From NCBI RefSeq assembly GCF_050003625.1, contig NC_134400.1, forward strand, positions 66,668,126 to 66,732,125: a DNA stretch of 64,000 nt, read 5' to 3'. Under the pieces are notes generated by a model. That model saw only the letters and a program-made list of their open reading frames with translations. It had not been told where the DNA came from and ran no database searches. This document shows, one piece after another, positions 11,867 to 23,433 of this stretch. Position numbers and translations under genes: made by a program. The stretch comes from Haematobia irritans (taxonomy: Eukaryota > Arthropoda > Insecta > Diptera > Muscidae). Every line of letters starts with the position of its first letter. The stretch's first letter is position 1.

Positions 11867-14002
11867 TTACATTTGGGCACTTCTAGTTTTAACCGCTGAA
11901 CCTTCTCGATTATTTTCTTCGCTGAACCAACCAGATTGTTCCAAAAACATTAGCAGACTGCTTAAGTTAACGTTTTCTAGATCCGCCAGTAATCTGAAGC
12001 TATATGCTCCTAAAAGTTGCTTGCGCTTTACACAAAATGCAGGACACTCACACAAGAGGTGTTTAATTGATTATTTTTCCTCCGCATCATGACAGCTCAT
12101 ACAAAAGTCATTATACTTCGCACCAATAGTTTTCGCAAAATCGCCTATCAGGCAGCGACCCGTTATAGCAGATATCAGGAGTGATATCTGACGTCTCGAG
12201 AACATTAGCATATCTAGTGTGCGGTTTAAGTTGAAATGGGCCATATTTGCTTGGTGTCGTTACAACCCTTGCAATTCTCCCATCGAACATTTGCCATCAT
12301 AACAGCCTTCTCACGCAGTATGAGCTTGCAGGTAGCTAGGGGCATACCAACAAATTCTAGTTCGCCTGGAATATGTAAGGTAGTCCCTAGCCTTGCCAAC
12401 TCATCCGCTTCGCAGTTCCCCGGTATGTTCCTATGGCCAGGCACCCATATTAGATGAATATTGTACTGCTCAGCCATCTCATTGAGAGATTTGCGGCAGT
12501 CGATGGCTGTTTTCGAGTTGAGGAACACACAGTCCAAGGATTTTATTGCAGGTTGACTGTCTGAGTATATATTAATGCCCACATTTTTTTGGAACATCAC
12601 TTCTCAGCCAATTCGCCACCTCTCTTATTGCTAATATTTCAGCCTGAAAAACACTACAGTGTTTAGGTAATCTTTTCGCTATTCGAATTTCCATATCTTT
12701 AGAATATACTCCGAACCCCACTTGTCCATCCAATTTGGAGCCATCAGTGTAGAAATCTATATATTTTTTATTCCCCGGGGTCTGGTGCACCACACCTCAC
12801 TGTTGGGGATTAGAGTCTCAAACCTTTTGTCGAAAAGTGGACTCGCCAAAGTGTAATCCACTACGTTAGGCACATCTGGCATTATTTTGAGGACCGAACT
12901 GTGACCGTAACTTTTTTCCGACCACAGCGATAGCTCGCGCAACCGCACAGCCGTTGTTGCAGCTGACTGTTTGGCAAAAATGTCTAAAGGCAATAGATGC
13001 AATATGACATTAAGGGAATTTGTTCCTGTCTTGCTGAATGCGCCTGAAATACACAAACACATCATACGCTGAACTTTATCTAAACAAGTCGGTTTCTGAA
13101 GTGCCGGCCACCAGACTACAACACCTTATAGGTCTAACCACTGCCGTGTATAGCCAATGCACAATTTTTGGTTTTAGTCCCCACTTTTTTCCTATTGCCA
13201 TTTTGCACGAGTACAAAGCTACAGTTGCTTTTCTCGCCAAGGTATTTTGCACACTCACCAAAGGGAATTTCAATACCCCTAAGGAAATGGGCCTAACCGT
13301 GGGAGTTTTGCGATCTTTGCAGTACATGACTAATTCTGTCTTTGCAGGATTTACCCCAAGACCATTGTCTTTCGCCCATTTCTAAGTCATCCGGAGGGCT
13401 CTCTGAATAGTATCTCTGATTGTGGATGGGAATTTTCCCCTGACTGCCAGAGCCACATCATCTGCGTATGCCACCACTTTTATCCTTTCTTTTTCTAGAG
13501 CAACCAGAAGGTTATTTATAGCAACATTCCAAAGAAGAGGTGATAGAACTCCTCCTTGGGGAGTGCCTCTGTTCACATACCTTTGTATGTTTGCTTGTCC
13601 TAGTGTTGTTGAAATACGTCTCTTCATTAGCAGTGCGTCTAACAGCCTGAGTATACAAGGATCAACATTCAGAGTTGTCAGTCCATTTAATATCGAGCTC
13701 GGATGGACATTATTGAACGCCCCTTCGATGTCTAGAAACGCCACGATTGTGTATTCTTTGACAGATATTGAGCTTTCAATAAAGCTGACTAGTTCATGTA
13801 GTGCGGTCTCAGTAGACCTGCCCTTCGAGTATGCATGCTGTCGTTTCGAGAACAAACTTGAATCGATGTTAGTTCTAAGATAAATATCTATCATCCTCTC
13901 CAGAGTCTTAAGTAGGAATGAGGATAAGCTGATTGGTCGGAAATCCTTCGCCCTCGAGTGAGAGGCTTTTCCCACTTTAGGTATGAAAACGACTTTTGTT
14001 TC
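11867..14002 (-). pseudogene. LINE L2 ORF2, RT and RNase H part, broken
   Basis: The minus strand carries the same protein as L1 ORF2, in pieces: RT (KDFRPISLSS to AYADDVALAV) at 13382-13975, the region after RT at 13065-13330, RNase H (FYTDGSKLDG, then YSDSQPAIKS) at 12226-12793 and the terminal knuckle at about 11950-12110. At least four frameshifts separate these blocks, and a stop interrupts the end of the RT block near 13384. The RT catalytic YADD is still present. The frame continues beyond the BEL element at 22296. Confidence 0.85.
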
Positions 14003-14536
14003 TGTTTAAACTTACAGAGTTCCTATTACTGTGCCAGTAAATGATAGAGAGTAAGCTCTGTCACCAATAAGAATGAGAGTGGACTGTATTACTGGGGGAT
14101 TAGAGCAACCAAATACTCCGGGTTGGCGGCAGTGGGTAGCCTGTAATTACAAGTGCAGGTCTGGGATAATTTCTCAGCTCGAGAGATTATAACCAGATTA
14201 TCCCAGATGGAACAACACAAAGAGGGTAAAAAATAAACCAAGTGTGGGTTAGTTGTTTCACAATCAGTTTACTGGTAATTTGTATGCTCACCAGTTGAAG
14301 TGCGCGAAGTAAGTGTCCGTTTTCTTGATGAACATCTTACCACGAAATTTTAGCTTTTTTTGTAATATAAACTATACAAATGCTGATATTCATTTAAATT
14401 CAAAACTACAGTACATTTCAAACTATAACATAAATGTTTCAAATTCAAATTTTACGTTAAATTAAGTTAAATTCAAATACTTTAATATGAAATATGTATA
14501 AAAAAAAACATTTTTTGTCTAATTTACAATTAGACA
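14003..14536 (-). repeat. BEL element 3' LTR
   Basis: The 534-bp LTR has TG...CA ends. On the plus strand it runs from TGTTTAAACTTACAG to ACAATTAGACA. It is nearly identical to 21765-22295. Confidence 0.95.
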
Positions 14537-14639
14537 TGCTGGCGGCGCAAAGAGAAGATTTATTTTTGGTTGGCACAGAGAACCGAAGCAAGCGCTCTTA
14601 TAGCCTCAGATACTATTTGATGACTAGGATTTCCAGTTG

Positions 14640-15062
14640 AGCTCAAATTACTATGACCGTTAGCTGATCCAGAAAATTGTTGTCTCTTGCTTGAAGATTT
14701 ATTGTTGAGTTTTGCTGTTCTAGGAGTCTTGGACTTAGTGGTAACTCAGCTGCTGGTATTACGTCTATTGTCTCTTGAGCGATCGTCTCCTCGATTTCGG
14801 TTAACTCTTTCATAGTTGGGGTGCAACAGACTATTGTGAGGCTTACCACATAACCGACACATGTTCCCGGATCGACAATCACGAAATCTATGGCTTCGAG
14901 CTAGAGAGTTCACGCAATATGCTTCCTTCAATATAAAGATGTTGCGCTGTTTTGGTGTCATATTCAAAAATTTCGGGCAATTCTTGATCGAGTGAAATCG
15001 CTTGCAAAGCTTACATATATAAGTGTCATGCTTTCGCTGCTGAGACTTATTCGCAGATCTGG
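14640..15062 (-). CDS. BEL element downstream zinc-knuckle frame behind a splice acceptor
   Basis: After the integrase stop, the minus strand shows a branch-like ACTAAT, a pyrimidine tract and TTTGCCTTTCCAG at about 15062, then an open frame reading KLCKRFHSIKNCPKFL, then HRFRDCRSGNMCRLC and PHNSLLHP. This is the same CxxC / H / C-P-x-F / CxxC / H-SLLH architecture as the zinc-knuckle end of the element's own gag (18180-18560). No ATG precedes the first knuckle, so a start on an upstream exon is likely; the first in-frame ATG is at 14965-14967. The open part ends at 14746. A nucleocapsid-like product from a spliced mRNA is inference. Confidence 0.6.
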
Positions 15063-15147
15063 AAAGGCAAATTAGTTTTTATATAAAGGGACATATTCTC
15101 TGTGTTTGGGAAATTTAACAAATGCATTAAATTTGGAACTTAATTTT

Positions 15148-16296
15148 TTAGTTATCATCGGAAGCCGACGCATCACATAAGGGGAGATAACACAATTTTG
15201 ATATAGGGCGATTTATAATCCCTGTGGCAGTGCGTACGTCCACTATACGAACATACTGATCCGTACCTGCGTATGTCTTCACTACTCTTCCCAGGCGCCA
15301 CTCATTGGGTGGTAGCAAATCATCTAAAATAACTACTAAGTCATTAACTTTTAAATTCGGAGTTGGTGTTCTCCACTTGTAGCGCTTCTGCATAGCCTTT
15401 AAGTACTCTTCTTTCCACCTCAAGGAGAATTGATGGTGCAATGCTTTTAGTTTTGTCCATCTATTGACCAGGGATAAATTCGGCGATATGGGTTCCGGTA
15501 GTGCTAGAATCGGTGACCCTTTCAAAAAATGACCAGGAGTCAATGCCGTCAAATCGGATGGATCCTCTGATACCGCGGATATGGGACGCGAGTTCAACAC
15601 CCCCTCAATTCGTGCTAGAATTGTGGAAAACTGTTCGAACGTGAATCTGTGACTGGCCGCAATTTTCTTAAAATGGGTTTTAAAACTTTTCACGGCCGCT
15701 TCCCATAGGCCGCCCATATGAGGCGCATGGGGAGGTATGAAGTTCCACTCAAACCCATATGTGGAATACTTTTGCGAAATATCTGTGGAAGTGCAAGACA
15801 AAACTTTCATAAATTCTCGAGTGAGAGCTCTACTGGCTCCTAGGAAGTTCCTCCCATTATCCGAAACTATCCTGTGAGGAAGTCCCCGCCTACCCACAAA
15901 GCGCGCAAATGCAGCTTCGAAAGCCGACGAGGTTAATTCAGAGCAGGCTTCCAAGTGTATGGCTCTTGTCGCGAAACATACAAATACACTTACATACCCT
16001 TTCGTTATGGACGAATTTCTTAGGGTTGAACTTTTAAGGTCAAACGGACCGGCAAAGTCAATACCCGTGGTGTGAAAGGGAGGTGATAAAGTGCATCGGT
16101 CCGGAGGTAAGGGAGCCATGATTTGAGATACTGGTTTGTGTTTGTAAATGATACATGTTTTGCACTTATGAATAATGCCCTTTGTAATAGATTTTAAGCG
16201 AGGAATATAAAACTCTGTTTGTGCGAATCTGCACATTTGATTGCATTCCCCATGTGCGAGAAAAATATGTAAATGCGACAAATAAAGATAACACAA
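15148..16296 (-). pseudogene. BEL integrase
   Basis: The frame encodes the integrase domain. It begins with the zinc-binding region, with cysteines in KCKTC near residue 47. The catalytic core has an aspartate in TGIDFAGPF, a second in IVSDNGRNF and the glutamate in MGGLWEAAVKSFK. A DUF5641-type C-terminal domain follows (WRLGRVVKTYAG). The catalytic D-D-E is intact. It is out of frame with the RNase H frame upstream (shift near 16345), so the polyprotein is broken even though this domain is open to its end. Confidence 0.85.
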
Positions 16297-16349
16297 TCTC
16301 GATCGTCCAGGAAGTATAATAGGGTATTTCTCCCTGGCAGTAGGGAGTC

Positions 16350-17750
16350 GGCCAAGCGGCCATTCACTCGCATTAGACCATCGGAATCCAAGAACGTGTT
16401 CAATGTTGATAAATTACTCTTTTTATCTATCCGAGTTGAAGTCCGTAACGCCTCATACTCGGAACAATAGAATCGGATTTGTGTTAATTGTATTAGTCTT
16501 GTTTTTACTCCAGTCAACTCAGAAATTGAGACATTGATTGACGAAAAACGGTGAACCACTCTATGATGAGCGTGAGAATTAAAGAAAAACCTAAATGCGT
16601 ATGCGAGAACCCTCAAGGCTCTAGAGTAGGAGGAGAATCTATCTAAAATCTCGATTTGTTCTATCGTAACTTGGTGAACGGAAATAGGTTCAGGGTTAGT
16701 ATTTTTTATCAACGGGTTAACCTGTGGCCAGTTTGACTCAGGTGTAGTTAGCCATGAGGGCCCGTGCCACCACTGAGGATTGCATATGAGATCCTGCGGT
16801 CGGCAACCCCTAGATCCGAGATCGGCAGGATTCGCGTGTGTAGGAACATGCCTCCATTTGGCGTTAGGGGCAAGTTCATGAATTTGGGACGTGCGATTAG
16901 CCACATAGGTCTCCCATGACCTTGGTGGCTTGGATAACCATCCTAACACAATAGATGCATCTGTCCACAAAGTCACACAATCGAAATCCAAGTGAAAAAT
17001 GTCTATCACATATTTCACAAGTTTCGCTAGTAATACTGCACCATTCAATTCTAATTTTGGCAAGGGAATGGGTTTAATTGGAGCCACTTTGCTTTTAGCC
17101 ACAACTAAATTAGAAAATACCGTTGAAGTCGCAGTTTTACATCTAATGTAAGCACAAGCGCCGTATGCCGCTTTGGAAGCGTCGCAAAACCCATGTATTT
17201 GCACAACATCATCAGGCAAAAATTGAATCCACCTTGGGATACGGATTTTTTCGATATGTGGCAAATCGTTTAAGATCTGATTCCAGCTCTGTAGAGTGTC
17301 AGAGCTTATAGGATCATCCCACCCTACACCTTCCATCCATAGTTGCTGCATTAGTAATTTCGCTCTTAGAATTACTGGGGTTATCCATCCAGCAGGGTCG
17401 AATAGCTGGGCCACTGCAGCAAGTATTTGCCGTTTAGTAGCATTTGATTGTTTATCGACTGTAATGGAAGAGTATGAAAATTCGTCGCTTAAAGCATTCC
17501 ACTTTATTCCTAAAGTCTTAGTAGAACTACTTTCGTCGAATCGCAACAAGTCTTGGTCATATAAATCCTCCGATTGTAAATGAGATAGCAAACGTGTGTC
17601 ATTGGCAGTAATCTTTTTCAATGGAAATCCTGCCGAGTTAAGAACCGAAATCAGCCTCTTTTGAGCCCCAATGGTATCTTCAATTGAAAAACCCCCTGGC
17701 AGTATGTCATCTACATACGTCTCATGACGTAAAATCGTAATCGTAAAGTA
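16350..17750 (-). pseudogene. BEL RT tail and RNase H
   Basis: The minus strand first shows the RT catalytic YVDD (ETYVDDILPGGF at about 17695-17735). After a frameshift near 17630 a long frame covers the RT thumb (FDPAGWITPVI) and a Pao-type RNase H (GFCDASKAAYGACAY, KLELNGAVLLAKL, TLWTDASIVLGWL and HANPADLGSRG). The RT fingers and most of the palm, expected upstream, are absent. Confidence 0.85.
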
Positions 17751-17759
17751 TGGTTCGAA

Positions 17760-18179
17760 TTGCTAAGAAGGGTGCGCAATTTACCCCGAAAGTTACGGTG
17801 TTTAGCTGGTAATCTCTTACTGGGTCGCTTGGAGAGCTTTGGAACAAAATTCGCTGAAAGGCTTCTTGTGAGCTTCGGTAACACTATTGCTCTAATGCTG
17901 CATTGCTGGCCGTATTTTGAGGAATATAATGTGAGCTCGCATTCCTTATCTGCAGTTTGGGGCTGAGCACCGATTCCAAATATCTCATAAAATGATCTGT
18001 TGTAGAGAATTTTTAAACGATTTCTTATACGTTCTGATAAAAAGGTTCTTTGAGAGCCAGGATCTATGAGCGCCCTGATAGTAAACAGCTCCCCCCTGAC
18101 TTCAATTTGTACTAAAGCGGTTCGAAGTAATATGGTTTTATCACAGGACGCAAAAAGAGCCTCAACTTGAGTTTGCCCA
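17760..18179 (-). pseudogene. BEL protease (DUF1758-like) remnant
   Basis: The minus strand carries FTIRALIDPGSQRTFLSE, the retropepsin active-site region of BEL/Pao elements (D-P-G in place of D-S/T-G, as usual in this family), followed by about 80 codons of the protease domain. The sequence then jumps to the RT YVDD region at 17735, so several hundred codons of RT are deleted at about 17760. Confidence 0.7.
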
Positions 18180-19615
18180 TTATGAGTTAGTTGAAGGCTG
18201 ATCGATTAAAGAAGAGGAGGAACTACTAGGAGGTGATTGAATATCCTCTCCATTGATAAATGTGTGTGCGGTTTGGGTTTGTGGCACAGGGTTTGAATCC
18301 GGAATTTGACTCAAGTGAAGCAAGGAATGATGGCGCTTTTTACAAAAGATGCATGTATTTTTACATTTACACTTGGTTTTGATATGAGTTTCTGATAAGC
18401 AATTATTGCAAAGTTTGTTTTTAAAAACAAAATCAATGCGCTGCTGAGGGGACAAGTTTTGAAAATTGGGGCATACTCGTATGCTGTGGTTACTTTTACA
18501 CATAAAACATATAGCAGTCAATTTTTCCTGAGAGGTATACGTTTGAATTTTATTGTGGGTCTTGGACGCAGTCGTTTGGATAAGACTTTGACGATCCCTC
18601 GTGGATTTAATTGCTGAGATTCTCTCTACAACCTCAAACCTATTCATCAAAAACGTGTCCATTTCATGCCAGGTTGGTAAATCTCTATGAGATCTTAGGG
18701 ATTGCTCCCACAACGAAATGGTCTCATCTGGAAGTTTTGTGGATACCAAATATATCAATATTGGATCCCAACTTTGCACATCGACGTTCAGGGACTTGAG
18801 AGTGGCGAGGCAGTCGCTAACAGCAGAATGTATCTTCTGCAATGAATTGCTGTTTTCGGAGGAAGCTACTGGTATACTAAACAGAATCTTGAGCTGATTG
18901 TCTACTAGAACACGCTTGTTCTCGTATCGAGTCTTTAGGGCCCCCCAAGCAAGCTCGAAATTATCGTCGCACAAGGCATATCTCTTGACAATAGCACCAG
19001 CGTCCCCTTTCGTCTTGTTGCGCAAATGGTAAAGCTTCTGAACTCGCGTTAACTTTGGGTGGTTCACGTAGACGGCCGTGAACATATCGCGGAAGGACGG
19101 CCATTCCTCGTAACTACCTGTGAAAACGTCCGTGTCACATGGGGGGACTTTGATGCAAACATTCGGCCCGCTCGAATCCTCATGTGCATCAAAATTACTA
19201 CGCGCGCTATTCCTATTACCTGCAGAATTTCTTACTGTTACATTTTGGAAGTTATAGCCGCCTGACATACGCAGAACTTCTAAAATCGCGGATCTAGCCG
19301 CGTAGTACGCCTCAGCAGAAATATTAAAATTTAGCTTCGCATTTTCCTTATCTTCTTTCGAGCAAATTGATTCGGCGGACAACAGCAAGTCTTCATAGTG
19401 GCTTGCAATCTTTTCCATCTAGTTTCTAAATCCTCAAGCCTTACCTCTAACGCTACGTCTGTCTGATCAGTTATATCAGAACTTTCCAATTGATGACAAA
19501 AATTATTCAGGTGATCACAGTCAAAAACCACTTTTTCATAAATTGGTGCTGGCTTTACCGATTGCTTCCCGGAAGCGGAAGTAGATTGGCTCTCAAGGTT
19601 AGTCATTTTTCTCAC
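18180..19615 (-). pseudogene. BEL gag (DUF1759 plus zinc knuckles)
   Basis: The frame at 18180-19418 (412 codons) has the DUF1759 capsid-like core (VFTGSYEEWPSFRDMFTAV, then LYHLRNKTKGDA) near residues 98-145 and C-terminal zinc knuckles (CFMCKSNHSIRVCPNF, CNNCLSETHIKTKC, CIFCKKRHHSLLH) near 295-365. The N-terminal part (19420-19615) is in another frame and starts MRKMTNLESQ, so a one-base shift near 19420 separates the two. Confidence 0.85.
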
Positions 19616-21764
19616 GACAATATTCTTCTACACGATACTATATAGCTTGGGAGATGAGTGTGAATATCGGAATACAACGTAAAATTGTCACAAAATTTCC
19701 CTTTTTGAGGATTTGTACTAGTAAATGTTTTCAAATGCCGTGAAAAAAAGAAAAATATATAAAGCTAAAGGCAAAAATTTCACGAAACAAACTTCCCGTC
19801 AAGCCGAAGTTTGTTCCATTGTAAGTTTATAATATTCAGTATAGGTTGGCAAATGTTCACAATAAATATAAATTGGTCTACGAAATATTGGATACCTTTT
19901 TCCACCCTTTGATTTCCAAAATATGTTGTTGCAACAAGGAAAATTCAAATTGACTTGGAGCACTTTTCAATTACCATTTAATAATTACTCTCTACTCTTA
20001 AAAAAATAACAGCAAACAAAATCATTGATGCCCAATCATGACAACTTTCACAGTGTAATAGCTTACTTTTAGTATTTCCTCCGGAATCCGACGTAAAATC
20101 TATCATGATACATTAACGTCCCAATGTAAATAAAGCATCGAATATGAATCATTTACAGCGGAAAAAAATATGGCTCAGTTTACCCTAAACTCTCATTGAA
20201 TTTCATATCGACGTTCAACTCATACAATTTCCTTGAACACCATGGGTAAATACTTGTCCTGGAACATGGCAAATTTCTCATAAAAACAGTATTCGACCGA
20301 GACCAATATAAAAATAATTTATCATCGGCCCACAGGCTGCAGTTTCTCTTCCTGTTCCATTTGTATACTGAGACCAACCTATGGATTAATAAACCATTAA
20401 TCAATCAATAAGTGTTTTCGTTCAATATGTCGTATCCGATTAGCTGCATTAAATTGATTTATAATGCCAACTTTTCTCCCTGTGTAATAGTAAAATTGAT
20501 TTGTTACCGTATTCGCTTCGAATTTAACTCAGTCTCATCTTGAGAGAGTAACTCTTCTCCTTGTCTTTCGAGTTTTCTCCTCGTTTCTCTCTTAATTCAG
20601 CAACTTAAATTATTAAATAAATGCACACACAGACATATGATGAGAACATGAATACAATAATATACATACACTATCCACTGGTTATCGCCAATGCAATTCG
20701 TGCATATAACAAATCAAAAAATGGGTCAAAAATGGACTTAACTGAACAACAGTTCTATGAAAACCCTAAATGAAGTTGTTATTTATATTTTATTATGTTA
20801 AGCATCTCTTAACTCATATTCATTTAAATTTAAGAGAATTTATATATGCCAATGAATATGAACACAATTGGATATATAGAAATATAATAAGTTTCCTTTT
20901 ACATTCAAAAAATATTTAGAATTTTTGCCTCGAGTGTATGAGTTTGAGGTCTGCTTCTTTCCATTAATTTGTTAAATTATTTCACCAATGATGATTTGGG
21001 TGACGAGTTAACATCATATACATTTTCACAATTTCCGATTAAGTGAAGTATTGATCACTTCGAAATCCAAAGGTATGATGTATAGAATTCACTTTTTTAA
21101 GTAAATGAAATTAAAATACACTTAATTCATTTACATTAAAGAATTCACAATTACTAATTTTCATTTAGTGCACCTGTTTCGCCGTTAATTCATTTATTTA
21201 ATTTCTCTCTCTTTTCTCAGATAAACATCAGAGAGTTTTTATAACTGTAACTATGTGCGTTTTTATAATGATTTATAGAAAATCAACCCACATTTCTTGT
21301 TACGTAATTCGTTTAAACAAAGTGTTGCGTAATACATTTTTTTCAGAATATATCCTGAATTCATATTTCCAATCTTCTTACATATATTTTGATATATTCA
21401 CATATATAAATTCAGAGATTGACGTGACTTTGAGATTTTACTTTGATAGACGAGGCGAAAAGCTATTAACTTAGCACTTGTTTTCTTGAATCAGAGGGAA
21501 TTATTTTTCGAATTTTTAAAATTCCTCATAAATATGAAATTTTTTTCACTTTGCAAATTCCTCGTGGTTTCCTTTAGATTTTGTCATTATCTTTTCAGTA
21601 AAACACAAAAAAACTCCCGGTTTCAATTTTCATATGTCTCATATACCGCTACCGAAATGTGACTGATGTCACAACAACTCTTTTGAATGTGCTTTACCTG
21701 CTTTGTTCTGCATGGAAAGACGTCGAAGATCGCTGAATTGCTTTTGCTCTCGGCGAATGGACCA
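19616..21764 (-). other. BEL element long leader
   Basis: About 2.1 kb between the 5' LTR and gag has no frame of note and is AT-rich. Immediately inside the LTR the minus strand reads TGGTCCATTCGCCGAGAG, a plausible primer-binding site beginning with TGG; I cannot name the tRNA. A leader of this length leaves room for an intron that could be spliced to the downstream zinc-knuckle frame. Confidence 0.5.
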
Positions 21765-22295
21765 TGTTTAAACTTACAGAGTTCCTATTACTGTGCCAGT
21801 AAATGATAGAGAGTAAGCTCTGTCACCAATAAGAATGAGAGTGGACTGTATTACTGGGGGATTAGAGCAACCAAATACTCCGGGTTGGCGGCAGTGGGTA
21901 GCCTGTAATTACAAGTGCAGGTCTGGGATAATTTCTCAGCTCGAGAGATTATAACCAGATTATCCCAGATGGAACAACACAAAGAGGGTAAAAAATAAAC
22001 CAAGTGTGGGTTAGTTGTTTCACAATCAGTTTATTGGTAATTTATATGCTCACCAGTTGAAGTGCGCGAAGTAAGTGTCCGTTTTCTTGATGAACATCTT
22101 ACCACGAAATTTTAGCTTTTTTGTAATATAAACTATACAAATGCTGATATTCATTTAAATTCAAAACTACAGTACATTTCAAACTATAACATAAATGTTT
22201 CAAATTCAAATTTTACGTTAAATTAAGTTAAATTCAAATACTTTAATATGAAATATGTATAAAAAAACATTTTTTGTCTAATTTACAATTAGACA
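21765..22295 (-). repeat. BEL element 5' LTR
   Basis: This 531-bp partner of 14003-14536 abuts the right GTTTC duplication at 22296-22300. Confidence 0.95.
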
Positions 22296-22452
22296 GTTTC
22301 CCTCCACTTTCCTGGGATATATGATAAGTTGATACATCCTTTATAGATCGCCGACAACCAGGGGATAATTTTTCAGTTACTGCTTGTAACTACGCCGGAG
22401 TAATTCCATCAGGTCCGTGGGATTTGAATGGTCCAAAGCTATTTAGCGCCCA

Positions 22453-23433
22453 CACGCTCACAAAAAATCGCTTCTGTAACATATACTCCCAAACATATTT
22501 TGCTTCAAGCATATACATTTTTGGGTATTGCCCAAACATTTATATGTTTGATCTCTTCCAATATATAATATGTTTGAAAGCATATTGGTCTAAACAATAT
22601 ATGTTTGGGTAGTCTAAGTTCCAAACATTTTGTATTTTTGCATCCAAATTCAATAATGTTGTCTTCCAAAAAACAATATGTTATTATGTGAACATATAAT
22701 ATGTTTGGAAGCATTTTGCACCCAAAAATATTATATGCTTAAAAAAAATTCTCCCAAACAATATTGTGCTCAAAATTTTATTTACTTATTTATATATTTA
22801 CAATCATAATGAATTATGAAAATAAACAGGTAATATAGGTGCTAACAACATAGGTTTTCGACCTGAATGCTCAAAATTTTGTTTCTGCCCAATTGTATAT
22901 TCCCCCACATCTTTCTCACTTCCACGAGATTTTTTAGTTCTTTCCTTTTCCTTTTTCTGTAATACAAACATTGTAGAAGAAATTATTCAATTTTATGATT
23001 TTTTTTTATTTTAATTTTACCTTTTGCCGGACGGGGATTCGAACAGCGGACCACACAGTTTGCAAGGATCAAAGAAGTAGCTGATCAATTGCCCAAGGAA
23101 AAATAAAATGTTAATTTTGTAATAACAAGCAACAACCACCAACTTAATTCAATATCGCTCCCTGTTAAATAGCGCTCCAAGCTACTAAACACATATATGT
23201 TTATAGGCTATTTCTAAATTAATATATGTTTGCATCCAAGCATATTATATTTACAAACATTTTATGTCCCAAACATAATATGTTCTAACATATTAACATA
23301 TATGTCCCAAACATGTTATGCTAGTTCATGAACATTATATGCTTGCACTCAAAAATATTGTGTTTAAAAATTTGTGTTCCAAACATATAATGTTTATAGC
23401 CAAACATATGAAAAACAGTCTTTTTCATCCGTG
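22453..23433. mobile_element. MITE family 2, copy a (981 bp) in LINE L2
   Basis: Ends read CACGCTCACAAAAAATCGC on the left and CACGGATGAAAAAGACTG on the right (reverse complement). The flanking dinucleotide is CA on both sides; the other copy sits in TA. The interior is full of CATATATGTTTGGGA-like self-complementary words and carries a tRNA-like segment on the minus strand. A nearly identical copy lies at 36154-37113. No coding frame. Confidence 0.8.
23027..23096 (-). other. tRNA-like segment in MITE family 2, copy a
   Basis: The minus strand has CAATTGATCAGCTAC as an A-box-like stretch and CTGTTCGAATCCCC as a B-box-like stretch about 35 bp on, followed by GTCCGGCAAAAGGTAAAAT. Flanking sequence on the 3' side (minus strand) is shared with the minus-strand head of MITE family 1. 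Confidence 0.55.

Larger units (their letters stand above)
14003..22295 (-). mobile_element. BEL/Pao LTR retrotransposon, minus strand, RT-deleted
   Basis: Two LTRs (14003-14536 and 21765-22295) flank gag, protease, RNase H and integrase frames in BEL order on the minus strand. A perfect 5-bp duplication GTTTC lies at 13998-14002 and 22296-22300, and joining the flanks restores the LINE sequence ACTTTTGTTTCCCTCC. The LTRs differ by only two substitutions and two homopolymer indels that I can find, so the insertion is recent. Most of RT between protease and YVDD is missing, so this copy cannot be autonomous. The leader between the 5' LTR and gag is unusually long, about 2.1 kb (19616-21764). 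Confidence 0.92.
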
